This document shows, one piece after another, positions 28,153-36,742 of a stretch of DNA of 38,896 nt. Every line of letters begins with the position of its first letter. Position 1 is the first letter of the stretch. The translations under genes were made by a program, and so were the position numbers. The stretch covers positions 1 through 38,896 of the forward strand of contig JANXYM010000103.1 in assembly GCA_025350045.1 (NCBI GenBank), read 5' to 3'. The stretch is from Methanomicrobiales archaeon (GTDB taxonomy: Archaea > Halobacteriota > Methanomicrobia > Methanomicrobiales > Methanospirillaceae). Under the pieces are notes generated by a model. That model did no database searches. It was given only the letters and a program-made list of their open reading frames with translations, and had not been told where the DNA came from.

Positions 28153-28416
28153 ATGGAACGAATCGCGGCAGTTGCACGCGGAGAGTTCCCGGAAGCAGGA
28201 TACGGGTATTTGTGACTGGATATACACAAGCGTCAGGAATGAGTGGATAGGTAAAGAATCCAAGAAGACGGCCCCGTGCAGATGGTGGCAGAAGGTGAAC
28301 AGGCGGCACTGGATGCGTTTGTGCGGAGGGTAAAGGCAGAAACAGACGCAGTGATCCGCATGAATGCGCTTACCGTGACAAAGGGCGAAGCAGGCGGTGA
28401 GTTCGCGGAATTATGA
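28153..28416 (+). pseudogene. Decayed acylphosphatase gene
   Basis: Reading across frames gives a nearly complete acylphosphatase: MERIAAVARGEFPEAGYGY, then VTGYTQASGMSG, then VKNQEDGPVQMVAEGEQAAL, with DAFVRRVKAE and an EL stop at 28416. Three lesions are needed: a missing T near 28213, an in-frame TAG where a Tyr or Trp codon is expected near 28250, and an extra C near 28261. The catalytic loop G-x-V-Q-G-V-G-(F/Y)-R is changed to GEFPEAGYG, so the active-site Arg is gone. Substitution of conserved residues as well as indels argues for true decay. Confidence 0.75.
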
Positions 28417-28551
28417 GTGAAGGGGTAGGGGGACCGGGGGGGTCGGAGGATATTTTTTCCCACTGCATGAAACCCCCCCGTACAGGCAATTGCGCTGATG
28501 CAAAACCTCATCCCCTCCAAGCGCCAGAACACCAATACAGGTGATCCTTTG

Positions 28552-29016
28552 ACACAACCAGGTATGGTGCAGCTAGGGGATACTGCACGGAATTTCTCGT
28601 TGAAAGACCAGAACGACAAGACATTCGATCTCTATGAACAGGCAGGAAAACGGGTGCTCCTCTCCTTTCACCCGCTCGCGTGGACGGAGTACTGCGCAGC
28701 CCAGATGAAGTCGCTGGAGGAGAACAGGAACAAGCTCCTTGCGGGTAACTGTGTGCCGGTCGGGATCAGTGTCGATTCGGTGCCCTGCAAAAAGGCATGG
28801 GCCAAGAGTTTATCGCTGGTAAACACCCCCCTCCTCTGTGATTTCTGGCCGCACGGGGCCATTGCCCGGAAGTACGGGCTCTTCCGGGACGAGAACGGTT
28901 TTTCCGAGCGGGCGAACGTGATCGTTGATGAAAAACAGAAGGTGATCTTCGTGAAGATCTACCCGGTACATTCTGTGCCGGATATCCAGGAGATCATCGC
29001 ATTCTTACAAAAGTAA
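28552..29016 (+). CDS. Peroxiredoxin/AhpC-TSA family redoxin
   Basis: 154 aa from TTG 28552, chosen because AGGTGAT lies at good spacing; ATG 28564 and ATG 28498 are alternatives. The thioredoxin-fold redoxin pattern is clear: GDTARNFSLKDQNDKTFDLY, RVLLSFHPLAWTEYCAAQMK, then VPVGISVDSV and YGLFRDENGFSERANVIVDE. The candidate peroxidatic Cys49 sits in WTEYC; Thr46 is kept at T-x-x-C spacing, but the usual P-x-x-x-T-P-x-C context is altered. A second cysteine follows in VPCKKAW. A thiol peroxidase or related reductase role is likely, in line with the oxidant-defence genes nearby. Confidence 0.85.
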   Translation, partial: TQPGMVQLGDTARNFSLKDQNDKTFDLYEQAGKRVLLSFHPLAWTEYCAAQMKSLEENRNKLLAGNCVPVGISVDSVPCKKAWAKSLSLVNTPLLCDFWPHGAIARKYGLFRDENGFSERANVIVDEKQKVIFVKIYPVHSVPDIQEIIAFLQK

Positions 29017-29054
29017 TGCGAGATAACTGGAAGTACTGAGAGAAAAAGGTATTT

Positions 29055-29588
29055 TTAATTATTTCTATCTACTTTCTCTACAATATTTTTCACTCTTTTT
29101 TTTACAGATGGATGAGTGAATGCAGATAACCATGAATGTGGCATTTGTTCCAAGGTTTTCTCTAAAATTTTTGAGGGTTTTGAAATATTATATTTATCTC
29201 GAAGCATTATTGATGCAAATTTATCACTTTCATATTCGTCCATCAAAACGAACAACCAACATGAAAAGAGTGTCAGAATAATAGAGCATAAGAGTTTTAA
29301 GTGTTGATCTATGTTGGTAAAAAAAATTAATAAAATCACAATAAAGAGAAGAGTTAAAAAAAGAATTGTTCGATATTGTAATCTAATATGTCCTTCTTCA
29401 TGAAGAAGGCTGATTCTTATAAAATTTTCATCTAACACATTCATTTTAGGATTGTAATGAATTGTACAAAGACCTGCATGAAAGTAATCCCATTTTTCAG
29501 AGGCTTCAATTTTATGCGAACCGGCGACACCCCCGTTTTTTACTAACTCATTGAAAATTCGTTCACATGAACCCTCACTGGATTTCAT
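29055..29588 (-). CDS. M48-like membrane metallopeptidase, AT-rich gene
   Basis: 177 aa. The zinc motif HEEGH is at residues 63-67, with a candidate third ligand in DEYESDKFA (117-125), as in M48/M56-type peptidases. Two membrane helices lie between them (about 75-91 and 97-116). The protein is shorter than HtpX-type enzymes. The gene and its flanks (about 29040-29690) are strikingly AT-rich, with AT-ending codons (many AAA, ATT, TTT), unlike the neighbours, which suggests recent transfer. It lies between a redoxin and the PAC2 end of the information-processing operon. The catalytic family is likely; the substrate is unknown. Confidence 0.72.
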   Translation of the reverse strand: MKSSEGSCERIFNELVKNGGVAGSHKIEASEKWDYFHAGLCTIHYNPKMNVLDENFIRISLLHEEGHIRLQYRTILFLTLLFIVILLIFFTNIDQHLKLLCSIILTLFSCWLFVLMDEYESDKFASIMLRDKYNISKPSKILEKTLEQMPHSWLSAFTHPSVKKRVKNIVEKVDRNN

Positions 29589-29686
29589 ATGCTTATAATA
29601 AAAAAATAGATGATATAAAATTAATCGATCATATATTTGTTTTCACAAAAATAGAATCAAATAAGATTAGTAAGAACGTGGTATCA

Positions 29687-30442
29687 TCACCCGATATAAC
29701 TGAGCTCTTCGTCTTTCAGCTTCTCGCCTTCAACCAGGCCCTCGATGACCTTCTCCATCTCGGAGGCACGGTCATTGAGTTTCGTGGGGTCTACGGGCAC
29801 ATCGATGAGTTTCGAGAGCACGCCCAGCACATTTGCCGCACTCATCGGGTCAACGAGATACCCGCTCGTCTCACCCATCAGGCAGACGGCATCGATACCG
29901 CGCTGTGCAGACAGTCCCAGCATGAGACCGGCGGCCCCGATGATTCCGCCTCCGGGTTCATCGCGGTTGAAGGTGACACCGGCTTCTTCCAGTTCCGGGC
30001 GCAGTTCCGCACGGTTTACGGCACCCAGCACCCGGGGCTCGTTCACGAGGTGTCCGACACCAAAACCACCAAGGGTGTAGATGCGTTTTACCTTGAGTTC
30101 TTCGGCAATCTCGCAGTACTGGTCGGCAAGGATATAGTGCCCTTCATTCGAAGTACTCTGGTGATCGCCGACAAGAAAAACAATATCACGTCCTTCAGAC
30201 TGGTACAGGAAGAGCTCGTTTCGTGCCAGACGGGCAAGACCAGTTTCATCAAGAAGCACCTGGGGAGGAAAATAGATCGAGTGAATCTCCCCGATCTTCT
30301 CGGCCTTGAGCATGTGGATCATGTACTCGGCCACGAGTTTGCCCACCTGGCCGATCCCAGGTAGACCTTCAATAAGGATCGGGTCTACGGGGTGCTTGTC
30401 CTTGAAACTCTCAAGGTAGCTGACCGTGATATCCTCAATCAT
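29687..30442 (-). CDS. PAC2-family protein (archaeal proteasome assembly chaperone-like)
   Basis: 251 aa. The PAC2 signature VDPILIEGLPGIGQVGKLVAEYMI is at the N-terminus, followed by VFLVGDHQSTSNEGHYILADQYCEIA and RIYTLGGFGVGH. These proteins are related to eukaryotic Pac2; archaeal PbaA/PbaB help proteasome assembly or act as ATP-independent chaperones. The C-terminal 40 residues are a charged helix ending in YIG. ATG 30442 overlaps the end of nop10 by 8 nt. The aIF2-alpha-nop10-PAC2 order is common in Euryarchaeota. Confidence 0.92.
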   Translation of the reverse strand: MIEDITVSYLESFKDKHPVDPILIEGLPGIGQVGKLVAEYMIHMLKAEKIGEIHSIYFPPQVLLDETGLARLARNELFLYQSEGRDIVFLVGDHQSTSNEGHYILADQYCEIAEELKVKRIYTLGGFGVGHLVNEPRVLGAVNRAELRPELEEAGVTFNRDEPGGGIIGAAGLMLGLSAQRGIDAVCLMGETSGYLVDPMSAANVLGVLSKLIDVPVDPTKLNDRASEMEKVIEGLVEGEKLKDEELSYIG

Positions 30443-30590
30443 GGGTTACCATTCTCCGGTACTTACCGTATTTGTCTTCAGGTGAATAACGGGCCGGGTG
30501 GGCCACAACGGTTGGCTTGCCACAGGCTGGACAGGTTAAAGAAAGGGTATAGATCCGGTCTGCCGGGCAACGACGGATCCGGCCACTCAT
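30435..30590 (-). CDS. nop10: Nop10, H/ACA snoRNP subunit
   Basis: 51 aa: MSGRIRRCPADRIYTLSLTC followed by PACGKPTVVAHPARYSPEDK and a short basic end. The four-cysteine zinc ribbon of archaeal Nop10 is represented by C8, C20 and C23 with neighbouring residues, and the PARYSPEDKYGKYR block is diagnostic. Nop10 binds Cbf5 in H/ACA ribonucleoproteins for RNA pseudouridylation. ATG 30590 overlaps the aIF2-alpha stop (ATGA) and its 3' end overlaps the PAC2 start. The gene is short enough to be missed by simple length cut-offs. Confidence 0.95.
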   Translation of the reverse strand: MSGRIRRCPADRIYTLSLTCPACGKPTVVAHPARYSPEDKYGKYRRMVTHD

Positions 30591-31375
30591 TGACTCTTCC
30601 CGGATTTCGGTTTCTTGATGAGCTTGCCTTCGCCTTCAGCTTTCTCGACGACTGCAATAGCTGCATTGGCCGCCTTTTCGATCGCTTTCTCCGCCTTCTT
30701 GTAGTCCGGAGCAGTCACCTTGATCCGGTAGAGCGGTGCTCCGAGATACAGAAGCTCAATGGCAACACCGGCAATCTTTGGTTCTGCACTTTTTAATGCC
30801 TTCTTGATGATCGAGATACCATCCGGGGCTGAACAGGTCAGATGCAGGTGACCGGTGACTTCAACACTCGGAACTTTGACATTCTCCTGGGCTACATGCA
30901 GGAGTGCATCGGAGACCTTCTTGGAAAATCCCAGTTTCTTGAGCGTGGTCTCGGGTTCGACGACCAGGTCTTCAAAGACCGGGTAGAAGGAACCGTATTT
31001 GCTGAAGATCTCGTCTTCAATCTTCTTCGCATCTTCACCGGACTGTTCCGCGGCAAACCCGAGCCATTTCTGGGCTTTCGACTCGTTCTTCCACTCACGA
31101 ATCTTCTCGCGCCGCTGGTGTTCATTGACGTCCTTTAAGGAGAGATCGATGTGACCGCGGCTCCGGTCAACATTGAGCACCTTGCAGACGATCTTCTGAC
31201 CCTCGCGGATGTGGTCACGGATATACTTGATCCAGCCGGTAGCAATTTCAGAGATGGGGATGAGACCCGGGCGGCCACCATACTCATCCAGCGATACGAA
31301 CGCAACGAAGTCCTTGACGTTTACCACTGTGCAAACGACAAGTTCTGATTCCTGTGGCCACTCTCTGTCCTGCAT
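30587..31375 (-). CDS. Translation initiation factor aIF2, alpha subunit
   Basis: 262 aa from ATG 31375 (MQDREWPQESELVVCTV); a GTG four codons earlier is an alternative. An S1 RNA-binding domain covers about residues 10-82 (ELVVCTVVNVKDFVAFVSLDEYGGRPGLIPISEI), then a helical domain with HIDLSLKDVN and KAQKWLG, then the alpha-beta domain (VTGHLHLTCSAPDGISIIKKAL). aIF2 delivers initiator tRNA to the ribosome; the alpha subunit contacts tRNA and mRNA. It is embedded in S27e-aIF2a-nop10-PAC2, each joined by short gaps or overlaps. Confidence 0.96.
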   Translation of the reverse strand: MQDREWPQESELVVCTVVNVKDFVAFVSLDEYGGRPGLIPISEIATGWIKYIRDHIREGQKIVCKVLNVDRSRGHIDLSLKDVNEHQRREKIREWKNESKAQKWLGFAAEQSGEDAKKIEDEIFSKYGSFYPVFEDLVVEPETTLKKLGFSKKVSDALLHVAQENVKVPSVEVTGHLHLTCSAPDGISIIKKALKSAEPKIAGVAIELLYLGAPLYRIKVTAPDYKKAEKAIEKAANAAIAVVEKAEGEGKLIKKPKSGKSQ

Positions 31376-31383
31376 GGGTAGTA

Positions 31384-31572
31384 TCACTTGAGCTCTGAGA
31401 TGATCTCAGCCTTGAAGCTTGCCTTGCCCCCGGCGGGGGTAGACAGATCATGTCCACAGACTACGCACTTTACCGTTGTGCTTGCCTTCTCAAAGACGGT
31501 CTGCTCGTTCTCACAGTCAGGACACTTTACCTTGTAGAATTTACTCCGGTTCTCCCGAATTACGCGTACCAT
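31384..31572 (-). CDS. rps27e: 30S ribosomal protein S27e
   Basis: 62 aa. A C4 zinc finger is visible: CPDC at about 18-21 and CVVCG at 36-40. The N-terminal basic segment and the SKFYKVKCPDCENEQTVFEKA core are typical of archaeal S27e. Its stop is 8 nt before the aIF2-alpha ATG, and it starts 6 nt after L44e ends. Confidence 0.97.
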   Translation of the reverse strand: MVRVIRENRSKFYKVKCPDCENEQTVFEKASTTVKCVVCGHDLSTPAGGKASFKAEIISELK

Positions 31573-31578
31573 TATCGC

Positions 31579-31857
31579 TCACTCCGTTAATTCAAACTTT
31601 GCGACACGGTAACCCTTGCGCAGGTGTGCCTTTCCACAGGTGACACAGCGGTACCGGACGTTGATCTTCTTCGTCGGCTTATCGCCGCCGGGCACCTTGG
31701 AGAATTTACCCATGTTGCCTACTTTACCCCTGCGTGCCTTCTGACGGTCGATCCAGTGGAGGCCGGTTGTTTTGCCTTTCTTTACCTTCTCAACCTCGTG
31801 AATCTGGTGATTCCGGCAGAAAGGGCAATAGGTGTTGAATTTCGCTGGCATTTTCAT
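31579..31857 (-). CDS. rpl44e: 50S ribosomal protein L44e
   Basis: 92 aa from ATG 31857 ([15 protein letters not shown]), which has GGTGA 7 nt upstream; the further upstream frame is unlikely. Zinc-binding pairs CPFC and CVTC are present, with the basic linker [22 protein letters not shown] characteristic of the L44e/L36Ae family that contacts E-site tRNA. It is the first ribosomal gene of the S27e-aIF2a-nop10-PAC2 run. Confidence 0.97.
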   Translation of the reverse strand: MKMPAKFNTYCPFCRNHQIHEVEKVKKGKTTGLHWIDRQKARRGKVGNMGKFSKVPGGDKPTKKINVRYRCVTCGKAHLRKGYRVAKFELTE

Positions 31858-31895
31858 AAAATTTTCACCGATAAGTTGGATATAGAATACCAATA

Positions 31896-32576
31896 TTATT
31901 TGCAAAGATTGATATTTAAGACTATGTTGCGTTCACTTAAGACCGCAGCATTCCGCTCGGGAAGCGTCACTATATCTCCTTTTGAAAGAGTATAAATCCT
32001 CCCATCCACTCCCATGAACGATTCCATATTTTCGAGTGCGCGGACAAGGACACAGGGGTGGGTATGGGGCAGGTGAGCCTTGTGCTGCGCAGGGACGGTG
32101 ACATAGGCAGAAACGGGGATGGTTGGTGTACCCTCATCGCAGGAGACAGGTTCCGGCTCACCGAATTCATCTGCATCGGTTTCCGTAATTACAGGAACTG
32201 GTGGAGCATTGTACAGGAGAACTCCCTGGCATTGTTCGATCGCAGCAGTGATCTGGTCAAACATCACCCTCTCGGCAGGAATAGTACGTTTTACTTCCTC
32301 GCGATCATAATAGTTGCCCTCGGCATGCATGATGGTAAGGGCAAGGATCTTGCGGGACCGGATTGCGAAGAGATCATGAAGGGTCTCTTTGATCGACAGG
32401 GTTTCTTCGATTAACGATCGGGCTTCATCAGAAAGGGGATCATCAAGCTTGTACACCTGTGCCATCAGCGATGCCAGCTCTTCGTGCCCGCGCTCAAAAA
32501 TATCCGGGGCTGTTGCTGTCAGCCTCCCCGTCTCCCGCTCAGATAGCAGGATACTGCGCAGATCGTCAAGCGTCAT
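31896..32576 (-). CDS. GINS replication complex subunit (Gins51/Gins15-like)
   Basis: 226 aa. An N-terminal helical GINS A-domain ([20 protein letters not shown] ... [20 protein letters not shown] ... [20 protein letters not shown]) precedes a variable acidic linker. A small beta-rich B-domain at the C-terminus ([31 protein letters not shown]) completes the A-B order of Gins51-type subunits. GINS links MCM and other factors at the fork. It lies 8 nt downstream of PriS, an arrangement known in many Euryarchaeota. Confidence 0.9.
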   Translation of the reverse strand: MTLDDLRSILLSERETGRLTATAPDIFERGHEELASLMAQVYKLDDPLSDEARSLIEETLSIKETLHDLFAIRSRKILALTIMHAEGNYYDREEVKRTIPAERVMFDQITAAIEQCQGVLLYNAPPVPVITETDADEFGEPEPVSCDEGTPTIPVSAYVTVPAQHKAHLPHTHPCVLVRALENMESFMGVDGRIYTLSKGDIVTLPERNAAVLSERNIVLNINLCK

Positions 32577-32584
32577 CGTGTACC

Positions 32585-33718
32585 TCAGGCAATCTCAGCC
32601 ATGCCACGGCAGCAGAGAAAAACGGCTACTGCTTCCGGTACTGTAATGATGCCTTTTTGGAGCTCATAAGTACTTCCGAGCATCGGCATCTTCAGTGCAA
32701 TACGGCAGTCCACCCGGACATCCCGCGTGCCAAAGACCACAGCATCGGTGAGTGGGTCGAACTCGTGCAGTTCACGGAGCTCGAGCGGCTGCACCCGCAT
32801 ACCGCTCCCGCCATGCAGTGAGGTGGGGAGACGGATCAGCCGTTTGGTATCTGTCGTGACCGGTTCATCGGCAAGGGCAGCACGGGCGAGCACGTGTTTT
32901 TTGAACTCGCCTTCCTGCTGGGCAACGACTACCGACAGGACACGGTTTGTTTTTAAGATACCAGGAGAGGGATGGTGATCAATCTCGGTAAGGATCTCTT
33001 CGCGCTTTTTCAGAAAACCGGTTGCTGACTCTTTCCCTATTCCTTCCATGCCGGTGAGATGCGCCATCGCTTCCGGCTCGGGCAGCGTGCCGATCCACTT
33101 GATGTACTCGACAAGCGCTGCCCGGTACCGGTTCGGCCAGCCGGGGATTTTGGTATTTTTTCCCGTCAACATGACCGCAGGATCGATCCCGATACCACAA
33201 ACATAATCGATCAGCTCCCGTCGTTCCGCACTGCCCCAGCCCCGGAATGCAAGATCCCGGACATGGACATGGTACCCCCGGCCCCCGGAGAAGACCAGTT
33301 CGATGGTTTTGGGATCCATGCCAAACTCATCGAGAAGTATTGCGAGGAGCTTTTCGGTCTCCTCCTTGACCCGGGCCAGCATCACATCGTAGGCGCCCCG
33401 CACGATATGGTCCGCATCGAGATCAAAGATCAGGTCCGCCCCGCACCAGCCTTTGTCCGCCATGGTGCCTGCATCGGGTCTCTCGTAATACGCAGTCGAG
33501 TAATAGGTGTGCTGGGGTACGACGCTTTTGAGGTACTCGAACAGTTCGTCCCGGCCGGTGAACCCCACATGCCTCCGCATGCGCATCTCAGTTGCACCTG
33601 GATTGAAGAGCACAAAACCCCATTCGCGCTGCTCAAGCGCGGGCGGTGCTACGAGCACCGTCTTCTTGTAATAGTCCGTAAAACGCTGCCGTACAAATGC
33701 AGTTGTGGCCGGGTTCAT
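32585..33718 (-). CDS. priS: DNA primase small catalytic subunit
   Basis: 377 aa, normal for the archaeal PriS/AEP family. The catalytic acidic motif DLDAD has D99 and D101 (LIFDLDADH). The second conserved block is LVFSGGRGYHVHV (SGRGxHxH type), followed by the third acidic site near the C-terminal half. PriS, with PriL, synthesises primers for replication. ATG 33718 overlaps the stop of Elp3 (ATGA), and the GINS gene follows 8 nt after its stop, forming a replication-linked segment. Confidence 0.96.
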   Translation of the reverse strand: MNPATTAFVRQRFTDYYKKTVLVAPPALEQREWGFVLFNPGATEMRMRRHVGFTGRDELFEYLKSVVPQHTYYSTAYYERPDAGTMADKGWCGADLIFDLDADHIVRGAYDVMLARVKEETEKLLAILLDEFGMDPKTIELVFSGGRGYHVHVRDLAFRGWGSAERRELIDYVCGIGIDPAVMLTGKNTKIPGWPNRYRAALVEYIKWIGTLPEPEAMAHLTGMEGIGKESATGFLKKREEILTEIDHHPSPGILKTNRVLSVVVAQQEGEFKKHVLARAALADEPVTTDTKRLIRLPTSLHGGSGMRVQPLELRELHEFDPLTDAVVFGTRDVRVDCRIALKMPMLGSTYELQKGIITVPEAVAVFLCCRGMAEIA

Positions 33719-35292
33719 GGCAGCTCCTTGACCATATATGGCCCTGCACGCTCATAGCCCTGCCTCCGGTAATACGGTCGGACACCCATACCGCTCATGA
33801 TGGCGAGACGGGGGTACCCGGCAGCAATCGCAGTCTCCTCTGCGAGAGCCAGCAGCGCCCGCCCGTAATTCCGGTGCTGGTACTCTTCGGAATCCGCATC
33901 GCTGCCAACGGGCACGATACTCCCGTAGACATGCAGTTCGCGCATGAGCGCTGCATTCTCCAGTTCGGGGCGGTAGACCATCGAGGGGAACCGGAGACGG
34001 GTAAACCCAATCAGGGAATCATCAGAAACCGCAGAGATGAAATGCTCGGTCCCGCCACAGCACTCGTACTTTTTCAGGCGCATCTCGGATTTTGCCAGCG
34101 AAGGGAGCCGGCCGATCTCCCGGCAGCGGATGCAGCGGCACGTTCTTCCCGTGGTTTTCATCCGGTTCTGGGCCAGCTGCCGGAAGTTGGAGTGCCGGGA
34201 CCCGGCAACGATCAGCTTGGCAGGAATATCCCGCTGGATCCGCTGGAGCCGCATGAACTCGGGGATCCTGGACTTTGCATATGCTATGAGATCGATGAGC
34301 TCCTCTTCCTGGTACGGGGCATAGATCCCCTGCTCCCAGTGCTGCTCGATCTCCGAGCCCGGGGTGACAAGCGTGGGATAGATCTTGAGAAAGTCCGGCA
34401 TGAACCGGGGATCGGTAAAGATCGTATCGAACATCTTTGTGTCGGACTCCAGGGTAGAGGTGGGGAGGTTGGGCATCATGTGAAACCCGACTTTGAGACC
34501 GGCATCGCGGAGCAGGGTGTTGGCCGCAATGGTATCTTCCACCGTGCACCCGCGCCGGTTATACGTGAGGATCGCATTGTCAACGTGCTGGACACCGAGT
34601 TCAACTTTCGTTACGCCAAGACCCAGCATCCGGTCGATATGCTCACGTTTGCACCAGTCGGGCCGGGTCTCGAACGTGATCGCAATGCAGCGGATTGCAG
34701 AGAGCTCGTTCTCGTCTTCAACAGACATGACATCAGGGGGGTCAGTTGCAGGAGTGCCGCCAGGATAGGTATTCATCGATTCAATGCAGCGCGAGACAAA
34801 CTGCTCCTGGTACCCGGGAGTGCGGGCGGTCATGGTGCCGCCCATCACGATCAGTTCCACCTTGTCCACCCGGTGCCCGAGCAGCTCGAACTGCTCAAGC
34901 CGGGCATGTACCTGCATGAACGGATCATAATTGTGCTCCCGTGCCCGGAGCGCAGCCGGTTCTTCCCCTGTGTAACTCTGGGGGGACTGGAAGATGTGCT
35001 CAGGTCCTCCGGGACAGGGAAGGCACTTGCCATGCGGACAAGCGGCCGGCGAAGTCATAACTGCAACAGGAGCAACTCCAGAAAGAGTGCGGGTGGGTTT
35101 GACCAGCAGGATCTTCCGGAGAATCTTCTTCTCCTCCGGTAAAGCTGCGGCAAGAATCGCAGAATTTTTCGGCACCGCAGGGAGCCGGTACTTCTTGCAG
35201 ACGTCGATCTTTACGGCAACAATCGCATCATCACCGGGCGGTAAGGTGAGGATGCGGGAGATCATCTCCCGGAATGCCAGCGCCTCATCCAT
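33715..35292 (-). CDS. Elp3-family tRNA uridine(34) acetyltransferase (radical SAM + GNAT)
   Basis: 525 aa. The radical SAM cysteines are C85, C90 and C93 in ACPHGKCLPCPGGPEH. The central part has GGTMTARTPGYQEQFV and the ETRPDWCKREHIDRML block. The C-terminal GNAT domain (about 375-525) includes the acetyl-CoA loop region (EEYQHRNYGRALLALAEETA). Archaeal Elp3 alone makes the 5-carboxymethyl side chain on wobble uridine. It precedes PriS with an ATGA overlap and follows the UPF0058 gene by 5 nt. Confidence 0.95.
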   Translation of the reverse strand: MDEALAFREMISRILTLPPGDDAIVAVKIDVCKKYRLPAVPKNSAILAAALPEEKKILRKILLVKPTRTLSGVAPVAVMTSPAACPHGKCLPCPGGPEHIFQSPQSYTGEEPAALRAREHNYDPFMQVHARLEQFELLGHRVDKVELIVMGGTMTARTPGYQEQFVSRCIESMNTYPGGTPATDPPDVMSVEDENELSAIRCIAITFETRPDWCKREHIDRMLGLGVTKVELGVQHVDNAILTYNRRGCTVEDTIAANTLLRDAGLKVGFHMMPNLPTSTLESDTKMFDTIFTDPRFMPDFLKIYPTLVTPGSEIEQHWEQGIYAPYQEEELIDLIAYAKSRIPEFMRLQRIQRDIPAKLIVAGSRHSNFRQLAQNRMKTTGRTCRCIRCREIGRLPSLAKSEMRLKKYECCGGTEHFISAVSDDSLIGFTRLRFPSMVYRPELENAALMRELHVYGSIVPVGSDADSEEYQHRNYGRALLALAEETAIAAGYPRLAIMSGMGVRPYYRRQGYERAGPYMVKELP

Positions 35293-35297
35293 AAGAT

Positions 35298-35564
35298 TTA
35301 ATGTTCTGCTGCAACTTTCAGGGATGCAGTTTCTGAAGAATAGTTCACCACGGGCAGCGGTTTGCCGTGGATATGGGATACGATCTCATCCCCCAGCGTG
35401 AGGAGAGCATCCTTGTGGGCTTTTTTATCTTTATGAATATGAACAGGAGATATTTCCAGGGAGGCATATCGTCCGGTGTCAATTTCCTCGTTGGTGATGC
35501 CTTCGTAATACTTCTTGATGTGAATCATCAGCATATGTAAATGTAGCAACTCTTCTTTTTGCAC
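35298..35564 (-). CDS. UPF0058 family protein
   Basis: 88 aa. The family pattern is MQKEELLHLHMLMIHIKKYY at the N-terminus, then ISPVHIHKDKKAHKDALLTLG and a variable tail. Members are small, mostly helical archaeal proteins without an assigned function. It is the first gene of the superoperon that runs through Elp3 and PriS to PAC2. It diverges from the ADP-ribosylglycohydrolase gene across a 55-nt spacer. Confidence 0.92.
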   Translation of the reverse strand: MQKEELLHLHMLMIHIKKYYEGITNEEIDTGRYASLEISPVHIHKDKKAHKDALLTLGDEIVSHIHGKPLPVVNYSSETASLKVAAEH

Positions 35565-35619
35565 ACTATCACCTTCTCTGGAGAAATACTATTTTTTGAT
35601 CAACACATATAGTTTTTTG

Positions 35620-36507
35620 ATGACATTTATATCTGGAAACCTGCGGCACGTAGGATCCCTTGTTGCGCTCGCAATTGGGGATGCAATGGGTGCGCCTTTG
35701 GAAGGATCTCTGCAATCTGAAGCGTGGGTGACAGATATGCGTCCCGGTGGGCGCCTTTTCCGTAAAAAGGGGACCATCACCGACGACACCCTTCAGGCCA
35801 TGGCAGTTGCAGAATCGCTCGCTGCATGCAGGGGCTTCAACCAAAAAGACCTTATATCTCGATTATCTTTTGGATATATAAAACGACCGGAATGGTACGG
35901 TCCCACATCATCATTATTCTTTGATCTGGTCAGATCCGGGACCGTGCCGCACCATGCTGCATGGCTTGTGCACCAGCGCCGCGGCGGCAGCAGGACGAAC
36001 GGGAGCGTGATGCGGGGGTTCCCGGTGGGAATCTTCTGGCCTGCTCCTGAAGTCTATGCAATGAGCATGGCCTGCTCCCGGCTTACCCACTATGATCCGG
36101 TTGCCGGCCACTGCTCCGCATTCCTCAACGTGATGGTCAGCGATATGGTTCGGGGGATGTCCCGGTCGCGGGCATTCCGGCATGCACGATCGCTCTGCTC
36201 CGATCCGGAGGTACATGTTATGCTTGGCAGTTATGATGTGCATACGCCGGACCCCTCTTTAGACAGCGTGTTGTGCTCGCATGCTGCCCTTCACTGTTTC
36301 ATGAACGCCCGGTCCCTTGAGGGAGCGATCCTCTCTGCGATCAATCTTGGCGGGGATGCCGATACGGTTGGTGCCTGTTGTGGTGCGCTGGCGGGGGCGT
36401 ACTGGGGGGTGGAGGCGGTGCCGGTGCGGTGGAGCCGGGTGCTGGAGGGGTATGACGGGCTGGTGCAGCTGGCGGAGCGGCTCTGGCTCAATGCGGAGGG
36501 CAAGTGA
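35620..36507 (+). CDS. ADP-ribosylglycohydrolase family protein
   Basis: 295 aa from ATG 35620; a TTG eight codons upstream is less likely. Mg2+-site motifs are visible: GDAMGAPLEG at residues 20-29, TDDT at 54-57 and GGDADTVG at 244-251, as in DraG/ARH3-type hydrolases. An arrangement of helices consistent with the all-alpha fold lies between. It would remove ADP-ribose from proteins or nucleic acids or cleave a related metabolite. No ADP-ribosyltransferase is seen in the window. Its 3' side leads into the repeat array at 36.5 kb. Confidence 0.9.
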   Translation: MTFISGNLRHVGSLVALAIGDAMGAPLEGSLQSEAWVTDMRPGGRLFRKKGTITDDTLQAMAVAESLAACRGFNQKDLISRLSFGYIKRPEWYGPTSSLFFDLVRSGTVPHHAAWLVHQRRGGSRTNGSVMRGFPVGIFWPAPEVYAMSMACSRLTHYDPVAGHCSAFLNVMVSDMVRGMSRSRAFRHARSLCSDPEVHVMLGSYDVHTPDPSLDSVLCSHAALHCFMNARSLEGAILSAINLGGDADTVGACCGALAGAYWGVEAVPVRWSRVLEGYDGLVQLAERLWLNAEGK

Positions 36508-36544
36508 ATTGATGTGGGCAGATTGTATGCTAAAACATTTCTTT

Positions 36545-36742
36545 ATCAAAGTTTAATGGAAAAAAACATCAAGGTCCGATTAAATTTTTTTGAGCAGGGT
36601 CCGGTTGAAAATTTAAAATCAAAGTCTGGTTTATTTTTTTAAATCAAAGTTCGATGTTATTTTTTTACACGAGTTGTGATTTGAAAATGAAAAACGAAGT
36701 CTGGTTTTAATTTTTTAATCAGGGTTCGATTGATCCGGCTGA
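36545..36742. repeat. Degenerate tandem array with exact 25-nt period (block 1)
   Basis: Units start at 36568, 36593, 36618, 36643, 36668, 36693 and 36718, each exactly 25 nt apart, with a partial unit near 36545. The consensus is ATCAAAGTCTGGTTTTATTT followed by a T tract. Units alternate: AGTCTGG types at 36618 and 36693 and GTTCGAT types at 36643 and 36718 indicate a 75-nt higher-order period. The period is not a multiple of 3 and there is no convincing ORF. The spacing is unlike CRISPR, since there are no unique spacers. Confidence 0.85.
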
